Shown: positions 7,626-17,102, counted from the stretch's first letter. The stretch: 64,000 nucleotides of DNA from Halomonas citrativorans (GCF_900163645.1 NZ_FUKM01000057.1:310001-374000), one strand, 5' to 3'. The notes: generated by a model not told the origin, from the letters alone. Numbers and translations: made by a program.

Positions 7626-9116
7626 ATGACAACACTCGGCCATCTGATCAACGGTGTGCGTGTCGACCGCGAAGAGCGTACCCAGGATATCTTCAACCCC
7701 TCCGTCGGCGAGGTTGCCGGCCAGGTGAGCTTGGCGAGCAAAGCTACCGTCGAGGAGGCCATTGCCGCTGCCGAGGCCGCCTATCCGGCCTGGCGTGACA
7801 CCCCGGCCGCCAAGCGCGCCCGGATCATGTTCCGCTTCAAGCAACTGCTGGAAGAGCATGCCGACGAAATCGTCCGCCTGGTCGGCCAAGAGCACGGCAA
7901 GATAGTGCATGATGCGCGGGGCGAACTCGCCCGGGGTATCGAGAATGTGGAGTACGCCTGCTACGCCCCGGAGCTGCTCAAGGGCGAGCACAGCAAGAAT
8001 ACCGGCCCCAGCATCGACTCCTGGAGCGAGTTCCAACCCTTGGGCGTGGTGGCTGGCATCACGCCGTTCAACTTCCCGGCGATGGTGCCGCTGTGGATGT
8101 ATCCCATGGCCATCGCCTGCGGCAACACTTTTGTTCTCAAGCCCTCCGAGCGTGACCCCAGCTCGGCACTCTACATTGCCGAGCTGGCCCAAGAGGCGGG
8201 GCTGCCCGCCGGCGTGATCAATGTGGTCAACGGTGACAAAGAAGCCGTCGACACTCTGCTCGACGACCCGCGCGTGCAGGCCGTCAGCTTCGTCGGCTCC
8301 ACTCCGATCGCTGAATACATCTACTCCCGGGCAAGCGCTAGCGGCAAGCGTTGCCAGGCCTTGGGCGGCGCCAAGAACCACGCCATCGTCATGCCCGACG
8401 CCGACATGGACAACGTGGTCAACTCCTTGAACGGGGCGGCCTTCGGTTCGTCGGGCGAGCGCTGCATGGCGCTTTCCGTTGCGGTGGCCGTGGGCGACGA
8501 AGCCGCCGATACGCTGATCGCCAAGATGCAGGAGCAGATGAAGTCGCTCAAGGTCGGCCCCTTCTCCGACAAGAGCAACGATTTCGGCCCGGTGATCACT
8601 AAGGCGCACCAGGAGAAGGTCTGCGGCTATATCGACAGTGCCGAACAGCAGGGCGCCACCATCGTGGTCGATGGGCGCGGTGTTCAGGTGCCGGGGCACG
8701 ATAATGGCTTTTACGTGGGCGGCACCCTGATCGATCGGGTGACACCCGAGATGACCTGTTACCAAGAGGAGATATTCGGCCCGGTACTACTGGTGGTGCG
8801 CGCCGGTTCCATGGATGAGGCGATGAAACTGATCGACGATCACGAGTATGGCAACGGCACTTGCATCTATACCCGCGATGGGGAAGCGGCACGTTATTTT
8901 AGCGACCGTATTCAGGTTGGCATGGTGGGCATCAACGTGCCGCTACCGGTGCCGGTCTCCTACCACAGCTTCGGCGGTTGGAAGCGTTCGTTGTTTGGCG
9001 ACCTTTCCGCCTATGGCCCCGATGCGGTACGTTTCTACACGCGGCGCAAGACGATCACCCAGCGCTGGCCGTCGGCCGGGGTTCGTGAGGGCGCACAGTT
9101 CTCTTTCCCCTCCTGA
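7626..9116 (+). CDS. mmsA: CoA-acylating (methyl)malonate-semialdehyde dehydrogenase
   Basis: A 496-residue aldehyde dehydrogenase of the MmsA/BauC type. It converts malonate semialdehyde (or methylmalonate semialdehyde) with NAD and CoA to acetyl-CoA (or propionyl-CoA) and CO2. The signature GITPFNFPAMVPLWMYPMA is diagnostic for the subfamily; the catalytic cysteine is Cys280 in SSGERCMA, and the VGSTPIAEYIY region is the NAD site. Full family length. The gap of 49 bases after bauA and the GAGG ribosome site indicate one operon. With the aminotransferase it completes beta-alanine to acetyl-CoA. Confidence 0.93.
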   Translation: MTTLGHLINGVRVDREERTQDIFNPSVGEVAGQVSLASKATVEEAIAAAEAAYPAWRDTPAAKRARIMFRFKQLLEEHADEIVRLVGQEHGKIVHDARGELARGIENVEYACYAPELLKGEHSKNTGPSIDSWSEFQPLGVVAGITPFNFPAMVPLWMYPMAIACGNTFVLKPSERDPSSALYIAELAQEAGLPAGVINVVNGDKEAVDTLLDDPRVQAVSFVGSTPIAEYIYSRASASGKRCQALGGAKNHAIVMPDADMDNVVNSLNGAAFGSSGERCMALSVAVAVGDEAADTLIAKMQEQMKSLKVGPFSDKSNDFGPVITKAHQEKVCGYIDSAEQQGATIVVDGRGVQVPGHDNGFYVGGTLIDRVTPEMTCYQEEIFGPVLLVVRAGSMDEAMKLIDDHEYGNGTCIYTRDGEAARYFSDRIQVGMVGINVPLPVPVSYHSFGGWKRSLFGDLSAYGPDAVRFYTRRKTITQRWPSAGVREGAQFSFPS

Positions 9117-9138
9117 TCGAGCCGGGTCTACCAATATC

Positions 9139-9164
9139 AGCGCATGACCGGAGGGTCATGCGCT
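9139..9164 (+). terminator. Strong hairpin after mmsA (no T-run)
   Basis: The 11-bp stem AGCGCATGACC / GGTCATGCGCT has a 4-nt loop, but no T-run follows. It sits between mmsA and the broken ald gene and could be a weak terminator or an mRNA-stabilising hairpin. Confidence 0.45.
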
Positions 9165-9193
9165 CGGCCTCCTAACAAAAAGAGATAATGATC

Positions 9194-9618
9194 ATGCAGA
9201 TTGCTATTTCCAAGGAAATCAAAACCACGAATATCGTGTCGCCTTGACCCTCGCCGGCGCCCGCGAGCTGGTCAGCCGTGGTCACACCGTCACCGTGCAG
9301 GCCGGGGCAGGAGAGGGCGTTGGTTTCGCGGGTGCTACCTATGAAGCCGCAGGCGTCCGCACCGAGGCTGATGTGGCTAAGGTGTGGGGCAGTGCTGAGC
9401 TTATACTCAAGGTTAAGGAGCCGCAGTCCGAAGAAATCAAACGCCTCAAGGGGGGCCAAACGCTGTTCACTTACCTCCTCTTGGCCGCCGAGGAAGCCTT
9501 GACCCGGGGCCTTATCGAAAGTTGTGCCACCTGCATCGCCTACGAGACCATCACCGACCGTCAGGGCGGCCTACCTTTGTTGGCTCCGATGAGTACGGTT
9601 GCCGGACGCATGGCTGCG
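9194..9618 (+). pseudogene. ald: Alanine dehydrogenase, frameshifted and truncated
   Basis: The reading MQIAISKEIK then, one base out of frame, HEYRVALTLAGARELVSRGH matches the start of L-alanine dehydrogenase. Restoring one A in the A-run at 9221-9224 restores the frame. The second frame runs through LKVKEPQSEEIKRLKGGQ and LLAPMSTVAGRMAAQ, typical of Ald, and then stops matching at about 9618. Only about 140 of the usual 370 or so residues remain; the NAD domain is gone. It originally followed bauA-mmsA, where Ald would recycle the L-alanine made by the aminotransferase to pyruvate. The sequence after the break belongs to a different gene. Confidence 0.85.
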
Positions 9619-9943
9619 CAGCTTGAATTATTTACGCAATGTATGTGCCCATCATAGTCGGTTGTGGAATCGCAATATGACGGACCAGCCGCGTAAGCCC
9701 GCCCATAGTGAGGCCTCTCTATTTTCCCTGGGCTGGCAAAACTCCCATGTTCAGGCGCGTCCTTTCCTACTGTTCTGTATTGTTCAGTACCTATTGATGA
9801 CGGTTAACCCGACGAGCACTTGGTGGGCCCGCTTATCAGAGTTGTTAAGCAGTTTCCCAGATTTGCGCGAAGCAGGGCTAAATCTAAAAGGCATGGGAAT
9901 TATAGAAGGCTGGGAGCAGTGGGAATGGGAAGCAAGGCAATAA
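9619..9943 (+). pseudogene. Abi_2 (AbiD/AbiF-type) abortive-infection protein, C-terminal remnant
   Basis: The frame reading LNYLRNVCAHHSRLWNR carries the Arg-(x)n-His motif characteristic of the Abi_2 family (AbiD/AbiF phage-exclusion proteins, a HEPN-like RNase motif). It is followed by a typical tail ending EGWEQWEWEARQ. About 105 C-terminal residues survive, and the N-terminal two thirds are missing. The remnant begins exactly where the alanine dehydrogenase homology ends, so a deletion or insertion joined the two. No start codon or ribosome site of its own is seen; any product would be non-functional. Confidence 0.75.
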
Positions 9944-10065
9944 AAAACCCCTAAGCAATGCTACTGCGTGGCAGTTTCACCGATAGGGGCCGTGTTGGCG
10001 TAAATACTAGGCGCCCACGTTTCGAAAGGCAACACTTTTTAACACCTGTAGGGTGGCAAATTACT

Positions 10066-11187
10066 ATGGCCATTGAGCAAGGAATCTGGAAGCTCGCGAA
10101 CACTCCTGGCGCGCTTCCACAAAAGCTGCTACCAACGGGGCTGGCGGATGAAAGCCTGCTGGAAGAGCAGATTATGCAGGATGTCTCAATTCTGAATCGG
10201 GACTGGCTGCTGATCGGCCGTCAGGTGCGTACCGGCTTTGGTAAGCTGATCGATCTACTGGCCGTAGACGCCAACGGCACGGTAATTGTGATAGAGCTAA
10301 AGCGCGATAAAACCCCGCGTGATGTCGTCGCTCAGGCTATCGACTACGCCTCTTGGGTGGTGACACTTGCCGATTACCAGTTGATTGATATTTACCAGCA
10401 GTTTGCCGAGTGCTATGGGCGTACGCTTGTCACTTTGGGCGAAGCCTTTGAGGCCAAGTTTGGTATGGCGCTGGATAGTGTGACACTCAACGAGAGCCAT
10501 CAACTGGTCGTGGTCGCTACGCAGTTGGATGCCAGCAGCGAGCGCATTATCAACTACCTGAACGAACACGCCCAGCTGTCCATCAATGCCATGTTCTTCT
10601 CCGCGTTTGAAGATAACGGCAATCGCTATCTCAGCCGCGCCTGGATGATTGACCCTGATGAGCCGCCTAAGCCGGTAGCACGTAAAGCCAATAAAGAACC
10701 GTGGAACGGCGAGTTCTACGCCTCATTTGGTGACGACCGGCCGTGGGAGCTTGCTCGGCGCTTGGGTTTTATCGCCGGTGGCGGTGCTACGTGGTATTCC
10801 AAAACGCTGGCAATGCTTTCAGAAGGCGACCGGGTGTGGGTCAATATCCCTAAAACAGGTTACGTGGGCGTTGGAGAGGTTATCGGCGAGCGCAGCCAGG
10901 CCACGGAATACCCGTTTGAAACGGAAAACGGCCCCAAAACGTTACTCGATATAGTGCGTCCAGATGATTACCCGCACTTGTATCAAGAGCTTAATGACGA
11001 GGAAGACAACGCTGAGTACCTGGTGCCGGTGCGCTGGCTCTATACCGTCGAGCGTGCGCAGGCGTTCAGCGAAGTGGGGCTGTTTGGTAATCAAAATACG
11101 GTGTGCAAGCCTACCGCGCCTAAGTGGTCGCATACGGTTAATCGGCTTAAGCAGATGTGGCCGTTAGATGTTCGTTCTCCAGCTTGA
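10066..11187 (+). CDS. PD-(D/E)XK nuclease-like protein (NucS/DUF91-related)
   Basis: A 373-residue protein. Residues of about 45-110 carry a PD-(D/E)XK nuclease core: FGKLIDLLAVDANG with the acidic residue, then VIVIELKRDKTPRDVV with the E-x-K pair, and QAIDYASWV after it, as in NucS/DUF91-type endonucleases. The C-terminal half (from about WNGEFYASFGDDRPW) is a separate domain ending in a tryptophan-rich tail. The start chosen is the internal ATG (MAIEQGIWKL) after AGGGTGG, as upstream codons look non-coding. It stands beside an Abi_2 remnant, suggesting a former defence patch. Action on DNA is inferred from the motif only; no methylase partner is present. Confidence 0.75.
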   Translation: MAIEQGIWKLANTPGALPQKLLPTGLADESLLEEQIMQDVSILNRDWLLIGRQVRTGFGKLIDLLAVDANGTVIVIELKRDKTPRDVVAQAIDYASWVVTLADYQLIDIYQQFAECYGRTLVTLGEAFEAKFGMALDSVTLNESHQLVVVATQLDASSERIINYLNEHAQLSINAMFFSAFEDNGNRYLSRAWMIDPDEPPKPVARKANKEPWNGEFYASFGDDRPWELARRLGFIAGGGATWYSKTLAMLSEGDRVWVNIPKTGYVGVGEVIGERSQATEYPFETENGPKTLLDIVRPDDYPHLYQELNDEEDNAEYLVPVRWLYTVERAQAFSEVGLFGNQNTVCKPTAPKWSHTVNRLKQMWPLDVRSPA

Positions 11188-11246
11188 TGCTAATTCTCTA
11201 GATACAGTAATTACACCCTCGGAAAGTGCCTTAACGCTCACCAAGG

Positions 11247-11286
11247 ACGTGCCTGATTACCACCTCAGCCCGATACCCAGGCACGT
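11247..11286. terminator. Inverted repeat between convergent genes
   Basis: ACGTGCCTG / CAGGCACGT (9 bp, 22-nt loop) lies between the nuclease-like and SDR genes, followed by a short TTT on the plus strand. The long loop makes it a modest bidirectional terminator candidate. Confidence 0.4.
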
Positions 11287-11301
11287 TTCACCACTAAAAA
11301 A

Positions 11302-12042
11302 CTACTGACTAGCAGTAGGCCGCACCACAATATCGCTGGTGTCGACGTCGTCAGGCTGGTTGATAGCATGGGCGATGGCGGCAGCAATGGCCTCGGGTTT
11401 AAGGGCAATCTGGCGGTAAGCTTCCATGGCCTCGGCGGCTTCCTTGTCGGTGATGGTGTTGGCCAACTCCGACTCCACAACGCCGGGATAAACGCAGGTG
11501 ACGCGCAGGCAGTTGGTTTCCTGGCGCAGGCCGTCAGAAATGGCGCGCACGGCGTATTTGGTCGCGCAGTACACGGCGGCGGTGGGCACGACACTCAGCC
11601 CGCCGATGGAGGAGATGTTGATAACCTGCCCCGCCTGTTGCGCCTGCATGGTGGGAAGAACCGCCGCGATTCCGTTTAGTACGCCACGAATGTTCACATC
11701 GATCATGCGGTTCCACTCATCTACCTTGAGCGCTGCCAGCGGGGAAAGTGGCATAACGCCTGCATTATTGATGATGACATCGATGCGGCCATGGGTGGTG
11801 ATCGCAAACTCGGCAAACGCCTGCATATCTTCACGGCTAGTGACATCCAGGGCCTGGTAATCAACTGTGCTGCCGTTGGCACACAATTCGCGCGCCAGTG
11901 CTTCCAGTCGGTCGGTACGTCGCGCACCAATAATTAGGCGATGGCCTTGCTTGGCCAGTTCGCGGGCCGTGGCTTCACCAATACCGCTGCTGGCGCCGGT
12001 CAATAAAACAACTTTAGAGGGGACGTTCGATAGGCTGGTCAT
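11302..12042 (-). CDS. Short-chain dehydrogenase/reductase
   Basis: A 246-residue classical SDR. The nucleotide-binding TGASSGIGEATA is at about residues 14-25, NNAGVMPLSPL is the structural motif, a serine in ISSIGG and the YCATK motif (Tyr-x-x-x-Lys) form the active site. The start is placed at the ATG (MTSLSNVPSK) with AGGA about eight bases upstream; a 43-codon longer frame is rejected. It diverges from an AraC-type gene over 225 bp. SDR genes of this type are often controlled by such AraC_N-domain regulators and act on small aldehydes or ketones. Substrate not predictable. Confidence 0.88.
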   Translation of the reverse strand: MTSLSNVPSKVVLLTGASSGIGEATARELAKQGHRLIIGARRTDRLEALARELCANGSTVDYQALDVTSREDMQAFAEFAITTHGRIDVIINNAGVMPLSPLAALKVDEWNRMIDVNIRGVLNGIAAVLPTMQAQQAGQVINISSIGGLSVVPTAAVYCATKYAVRAISDGLRQETNCLRVTCVYPGVVESELANTITDKEAAEAMEAYRQIALKPEAIAAAIAHAINQPDDVDTSDIVVRPTASQ

Positions 12043-12266
12043 GCGTTTTTCCTGTTGTGGGAAAGTACAGGGAAAGCGTAGGGGATGCCCACGAACGGCA
12101 ATATAGACGATCCTCTTGCATGCTTGCCTAAAGCTATTAATTGGCGGGCTGGAGGCAGGAAACTGACCCAACAGCCTATACTATTACTCTTATGTTGGCT
12201 CAGACACTGGCAGTCTCAGTGGCGATCAACGAGGGCGAATAGTGAGAGCATTGAACGAGGTTGCTC

Positions 12267-13211
12267 ATGGTAGCGAGTAGCGATGCGGTAGTGCAGCGCC
12301 GGATAATCGAACGGTTATATCAACTCGCCCCGCGCGAGGGATATACCCAGTCGCTGGTGGATGAGGTGCGCCTGATGCGCTCAAACCGGACGCTCAAAAA
12401 CACCCCGGTGCTATATGAGCCGAGCATCGTCATCATCTGCCAGGGGCGTAAGCGGGGCTATCTGGGCAGCGAAGTGTATCTTTATGATGCGCATCACTAT
12501 CTGGTGCTAGCGGTACCTCTGCCGTTTATTTCAGAGACAGAGGCGAGCCCTGACGTACCGATGCTGGGGATTGCGATCCGCCTTGATACAGCGGTCATTG
12601 CAGAGCTTGTCACCCAGCTGGATGAAACGGTCGATGTTCAGCCAACCCCACCCCGCGGCATGCTTTCCACACCGCTTGATCAATCGCTTGCCGGTGCAAC
12701 GCTACGCTTGCTGGATGCGCTGGCAACGCCTGCGGATGCACGCATTCTAGCACCGTCCATCGTGAGAGAGATTTGCTACCGGGTACTGACCGGCGAGCAG
12801 GGCGGAAGCGTTCGCTCGGCGTTATCCCACTATGGGCAGTTCGGGAAGATAGCCAAGGCGCTACGCCGCATCCATGTACATTACGCCGCTCCGCTGGAAG
12901 TGGGCACGCTCGCCCATGAGGTGGGAATGAGCGCTCCGGCGTTTCATGCGCACTTCAAATCCGTCACTCAAACCTCGCCTATCCAGTACATCAAATCGAC
13001 GCGCTTGCACCATGCGCGGCTGTTGATGATTCGTGATGGATTGACCGCCGCTGCTGCGGCGAGCCGGGTAGGCTATGAAAGCCCTTCCCAGTTCAGCAGG
13101 GAGTTCAAGCGGCTATTTGGTCAGCCACCTGCAGAGGAGGTGCGCGCTATGAAATTGAGTCTGGCGTTATCACCGCCTGCTCCTATCACCGATATCGCTT
13201 CGTTGCATTGA
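12267..13211 (+). CDS. AraC-family regulator (AraC_N domain)
   Basis: A 314-residue transcription factor. The N-terminal half, including TPVLYEPSIVIICQGRKRGY and the following cupin-like stretch, is the AraC_N ligand domain. The C-terminal half has two helix-turn-helix units (about 205-300) with the family block YESPSQFSREFKRLFGQPP. The ATG at 12267 follows GAGG by six bases and is preferred to the TTG two codons earlier. It diverges from the SDR gene, its probable target. It is followed by a LysR gene on the same strand with its own spacing. Confidence 0.9.
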   Translation: MVASSDAVVQRRIIERLYQLAPREGYTQSLVDEVRLMRSNRTLKNTPVLYEPSIVIICQGRKRGYLGSEVYLYDAHHYLVLAVPLPFISETEASPDVPMLGIAIRLDTAVIAELVTQLDETVDVQPTPPRGMLSTPLDQSLAGATLRLLDALATPADARILAPSIVREICYRVLTGEQGGSVRSALSHYGQFGKIAKALRRIHVHYAAPLEVGTLAHEVGMSAPAFHAHFKSVTQTSPIQYIKSTRLHHARLLMIRDGLTAAAAASRVGYESPSQFSREFKRLFGQPPAEEVRAMKLSLALSPPAPITDIASLH

Positions 13212-13279
13212 GAACGATACGATGCCAGATGCTAACTCATTAGCACATTTTATAATCTCTCAGCCTATACGAGTTACCA

Positions 13280-14176
13280 ATGAACATACTCGATAAACGC
13301 GCCTTCTACCTGCTGGAAGTAAGCAGTTGCGGCGGTATTCGCGCGGCGGCTGAGCATTTGCATATTAACCCCTCCGTGGTGAGTCGGCAGGTTCGCAGCC
13401 TTGAGCGAGAGCTGGGAATGGCGCTATTAGAGCGGCAGGGGCGCCATATGATGTTAACCGAGGCGGGGCTGCTGGTGGTGGATAGCTTTCTTGCCCAGCG
13501 GCGGCTCAACTCGGAGCTGGGGGATACGCTTTCCCGGTTGCGCAATCTACAGGCGGGGAAGGTCGTGGTTTCGGTGGGCGATGGGTTTGTGGATAGCTTT
13601 ATCAACTACGTGATGAAGCGCGTCTCCGAACATTACCCGGACGTGCTGATCGAGATCAAAACGGGCATCTACTACCCCCGTGAGCCCCACGAGATGGTGG
13701 CCAACGACGAGGTGGATATTGCGATTACCTATGGGCCAATCTCGGATCCGAGGCTGGTGGTACACTCCTTTGAGCGCGGCCCGCTATGTGCCCTGGTGGC
13801 ACCTTTTCATCCGCTGGCCCGGCAGGAGAGTGTTACGGTAGCAGAGCTTTTGCAGCACAAGCTTATTTTTCTGCCCGATGTATCGGGGTCGCAGCAGTTT
13901 GTAAATGCGTTGTTTAGCGCCGCCGGGCAACCCGCCACGCCCGCCTACCGTTGCAACCTGCATTCTGTTTCACGGCGCATGGCGAGTGCCGGTATTGGGG
14001 TGTCGTTCATGACCGCGGCGGCTGCACGCAATGAGGTGGACGAAGGGCAGCTCAGAGCAATTCCCGTGGCGCACCCACTGGCAGCCAGCAGTCAGGGCAA
14101 TCTGGTAAGAAGAGTCGGCAGAAGGCTTTCACCCGCTGCCGACTATTTATGGAAGCTGATGCTGACGATGCAGTAA
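13280..14176 (+). CDS. LysR-type regulator
   Basis: A 298-residue LysR protein. The helix-turn-helix at about 15-65 contains GIRAAAEHLHINPSVVSRQV and GMALLERQGRHMMLTEAG. The effector domain follows, with FLPDVSGSQQFVNALF near its middle. Its stop codon directly abuts the stop of the convergent abgT gene (no spacer at all). Its likely target is that AbgT/M20 pair, but because the gene does not diverge from them the link rests on proximity alone. Confidence 0.88.
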   Translation: MNILDKRAFYLLEVSSCGGIRAAAEHLHINPSVVSRQVRSLERELGMALLERQGRHMMLTEAGLLVVDSFLAQRRLNSELGDTLSRLRNLQAGKVVVSVGDGFVDSFINYVMKRVSEHYPDVLIEIKTGIYYPREPHEMVANDEVDIAITYGPISDPRLVVHSFERGPLCALVAPFHPLARQESVTVAELLQHKLIFLPDVSGSQQFVNALFSAAGQPATPAYRCNLHSVSRRMASAGIGVSFMTAAAARNEVDEGQLRAIPVAHPLAASSQGNLVRRVGRRLSPAADYLWKLMLTMQ

Positions 14177-15682
14177 TCAGTTCGCCATCATGTAAACGCC
14201 GGGGCCGATCGGCCACCCCATGGCTAGCCAGAACATCAAAAAGGCGGACCAGGCGAGCAGGAAGGTAACCGCTAGCGGCAGCATGGTGGCTATCAGCGTG
14301 CCCAGCCCCATGTCCGGCTTGTAGCGCTGCATGTACACCAGGGCAACCGAGAAGTACGGGCTCATGGGGGAAATGATATTGGTGCTGGAATCACCGATGC
14401 GGAACATGGCCAGTACGAAAGCGGGGTCGAAATCGATCATCATCAGCATCGGCACGAATACTGGGGCCATCAGCGCCCACTGGGCCGAGCCGCTGGTCAT
14501 GAACACGTTGAGTACCGCACTCATGGCAATGAATGCCCCCACCAGCGGCAGGCCGGTAAAGCCGGTGCTCTGCAGAATGTTCGAACCCTCGATGGCAATG
14601 TACTGACCAAGCTCCGACCAGCGGAAGTAGGCGATGAACTGTGCAATGGCGAAGAACAGCACCAGCGTGGGCGCCAAGTCGCTTGCTGATTCGGCCATGC
14701 GCTGGGGGACGTCGCGGCTGGTCGTTATCTTGCCGGTGGTAATGCCGTACACTAGGCCGATGGTCACGAAATAGCCAAACATGAGTGGCACCAGCGAGCG
14801 TAGGAAAGGTGACGGAATTAGCCCGCCCTCTTCGTTACGCAGCGGGGATGCTTCAGGAATAACGGCAATCAGGATCAGCGCCAGATAGATCAAGGTGGCG
14901 AAGCCGACCCGCTTAAGGCCTAACTTCTCTTCCGGTGTTAACTCCGGCTTGACGATATCCGTCTTAAAATCCTTGCTCATCGGCAGCGTGCGCGTGAGCC
15001 GCGGTTCAACCACCTTATCGATAATCAGCGTACCCGCAATGGCAAGCACGAATACTGAGCAGGCCACAAAATAGTAGTTATCAACTGGCGAAATATAGGC
15101 ATCAGGATCGACCAACCGTGCTGCTTCGGTAGTGATGCCGGCAAACAGCGCGTCCCCGACAGTAATAAACAGGCTGGCATCAAAACCTGCACCGGCGGCG
15201 GCGTAGGCTGCGGCAGCGCCCGCAATAGGGTGACGGCCCACCGAGTGATACAGCATGGCGGCCAGCGGTATCAAAATCAGGTAGTTGGCATCAGAAGCAA
15301 TACTGCCGCAGATGCCCGCCAAAAATACGCAGAAGGTTAGCAGTGAGGGCGGGGCTTTGGCGACGCTTACCTGCATCAGCGTCGACATCAGGCCGACCTT
15401 ATCGGCCAAGCCAATACCGAACATCACCACCAAAATAAGCCCAAGCGGTGGGAAATTGACGAAGTTACTGACCACACTGGTCAGCATGAATTCTAAACCA
15501 TCGCCTGATAGCAGGCTTTGGACATAGACGGTGTCGCCGGTTTGTGGGTTGATCGCCGAGACGCCAAACGTGGCGAGCATGGCTGAGATAACTACAACCA
15601 CTACGGCGAGGATGGTAAATAGGATGAACGGATGAGGAAGTTTGTTACCTACGCGTTCAATAGAAGCGAGTACAGACTGCAT
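14177..15682 (-). CDS. abgT: AbgT-family transporter
   Basis: A 501-residue membrane protein of the AbgT family. E. coli AbgT takes up p-aminobenzoyl-glutamate, and some relatives export sulfonamides. Family signs include IERVGNKLPHPFILF at the N-terminus, about a dozen helices, and the conserved stretches GSAQWALMAPVFVPMLM and FRIGDSSTNIISPMSPYF. It lies 46 bases downstream of an M20 amidohydrolase gene, mirroring the AbgT with AbgAB association. That suggests uptake of an N-acyl amino acid which the amidase then cleaves. Confidence 0.92.
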   Translation of the reverse strand: MQSVLASIERVGNKLPHPFILFTILAVVVVVISAMLATFGVSAINPQTGDTVYVQSLLSGDGLEFMLTSVVSNFVNFPPLGLILVVMFGIGLADKVGLMSTLMQVSVAKAPPSLLTFCVFLAGICGSIASDANYLILIPLAAMLYHSVGRHPIAGAAAAYAAAGAGFDASLFITVGDALFAGITTEAARLVDPDAYISPVDNYYFVACSVFVLAIAGTLIIDKVVEPRLTRTLPMSKDFKTDIVKPELTPEEKLGLKRVGFATLIYLALILIAVIPEASPLRNEEGGLIPSPFLRSLVPLMFGYFVTIGLVYGITTGKITTSRDVPQRMAESASDLAPTLVLFFAIAQFIAYFRWSELGQYIAIEGSNILQSTGFTGLPLVGAFIAMSAVLNVFMTSGSAQWALMAPVFVPMLMMIDFDPAFVLAMFRIGDSSTNIISPMSPYFSVALVYMQRYKPDMGLGTLIATMLPLAVTFLLAWSAFLMFWLAMGWPIGPGVYMMAN

Positions 15683-15728
15683 AGTGTTAACCCTTGTTTT
15701 TAGAAATTTTTTGGTTGTAAAAAGGTTG

Positions 15729-16883
15729 TCAGCTGCGTAACAGTAGCCCTTTTGCTAAAGCAACAAACATGCCACCTGCTACCTGTAATATGTTGTCGTT
15801 AAAGTCGTAGTGTTCGTTGTGAAGATAAGCGCTGTCGCCGTTACCGACGAAGAAAAAGCAGCCAGGCACTTCCTGTAGGTAGAACGCAAAGTCTTCGGCA
15901 CCCATGGTGGGCATGTAATCCAACTGCTGAATGTCGTTACTGACTACATATTTGGAGGCGAGTGCTAACACCCGTTCAGACCATTCGGGATCATTGGATA
16001 GTGGTGGAATCTGGTGAATGTGTTCAAGTTTGAAGCTGGCGCCATGGGCATCACACACGCCTTTAGTGACCTGCTCAAGCTTGCCAGCCAGCGCATCGCG
16101 GGATGAGGGGCGGTCACTTCTAATATTCACCACGAGCTCTGCGGCGCCGGGGATTACGTTGGCTGCATCGCCTGCATGAAAGGACGCTACGGTAATCACA
16201 CCGGATTCCAAGGGTGATTTGTGACGGGCCACCAACCCTTGCAATTGTTGTACTAGCGAGGCGCCAACGTAGATCGGATCAATGGCCAAGTGAGGCATGG
16301 CCGCATGGCCAGAGACGCCCTCGATGATGACTTTGAACGTGTCGTTGCCACCCATAGCCGGACCGGGCTTTACGAACAGTTGGCCTTCAGGAAAGCCGGG
16401 GCGATTGTGGTAGCCAAATACGGCTTCCACTCTAGGGTTTTCAAGCACCCCAGCCTTGACCATCGCATCCGCACCGTTGCCGCCTTCTTCCGCTGGTTGA
16501 AAAAGCAACTTGAGATGCCCACACAGTTCATCACGCTTTTCCATGATGACTTCGGCGGCGAGTAGTAGCGTGGCGGTGTGTCCGTCATGTCCGCAGGCGT
16601 GCATAAGACCTTCATTCTGCGAACGATGGCCAAACGTATTGGCTTCGTGAATAGGAAGCGCGTCCATATCAGCACGAAACGCGATCACAGGACCTTCGCG
16701 GCCGGTATCCAGTTCCGCCAGGATCCCTGTTGTCGCAATACCCTCAGTTACCTTGTAGCCAAGCGCGCGTAATCGTTCGGCGGCTAGCTTGGCGGTTTGG
16801 GTTTCTTGGTATTTAAGCTCAGGCTGCTTGTGGAGAGTTTGTCGCAGAACGATTGCATCTTGTATTTGCTTATCGGTAAACAT
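15729..16883 (-). CDS. M20 family amidohydrolase (AbgB/hippurate hydrolase-like)
   Basis: A 384-residue M20D metallo-amidohydrolase. Metal-binding motifs are FRADMDALPI (Asp), MHACGHDGHTATLL (His/Asp), PAEEGGNGA (Glu-Glu) and GAEDFAFYLQ near the end; the lid domain starts near GVSGHAAMPHLAIDPI. Such enzymes split N-acyl or N-aroyl amino acids, or p-aminobenzoyl-glutamate, in the cytoplasm. It is first in an operon with abgT. It lacks a signal peptide. The exact acyl substrate is not shown by sequence. Confidence 0.92.
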   Translation of the reverse strand: MFTDKQIQDAIVLRQTLHKQPELKYQETQTAKLAAERLRALGYKVTEGIATTGILAELDTGREGPVIAFRADMDALPIHEANTFGHRSQNEGLMHACGHDGHTATLLLAAEVIMEKRDELCGHLKLLFQPAEEGGNGADAMVKAGVLENPRVEAVFGYHNRPGFPEGQLFVKPGPAMGGNDTFKVIIEGVSGHAAMPHLAIDPIYVGASLVQQLQGLVARHKSPLESGVITVASFHAGDAANVIPGAAELVVNIRSDRPSSRDALAGKLEQVTKGVCDAHGASFKLEHIHQIPPLSNDPEWSERVLALASKYVVSNDIQQLDYMPTMGAEDFAFYLQEVPGCFFFVGNGDSAYLHNEHYDFNDNILQVAGGMFVALAKGLLLRS

Positions 16884-17054
16884 TGCCTGTCCTTGCCGTT
16901 ATTGATGTGCCTATTGGCAACGTTATTAGGAAGACTAACCCTAAGTGACTTCACGGGTGGAAAGGAGAAGCAGGAACGTTATCTTTGTTGCTTTTTGAGC
17001 AACATTTAAATTAGATCCATGGTTTTAGTGCAAGATTTAGAAGTTATGTAGCTC

Positions 17055-17081
17055 AATAAAAAGCCGCGCAATCGCGCGGCT
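17055..17081 (-). terminator. Rho-independent terminator (minus strand)
   Basis: On the minus strand AGCCGCGC-GATT-GCGCGGCT is followed by TTTTATTG. It lies just after the end of the TonB-receptor remnant and would have ended that gene. Confidence 0.85.
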
Positions 17082-17102
17082 GCCTCATTTACTCTAAACC
17101 CC

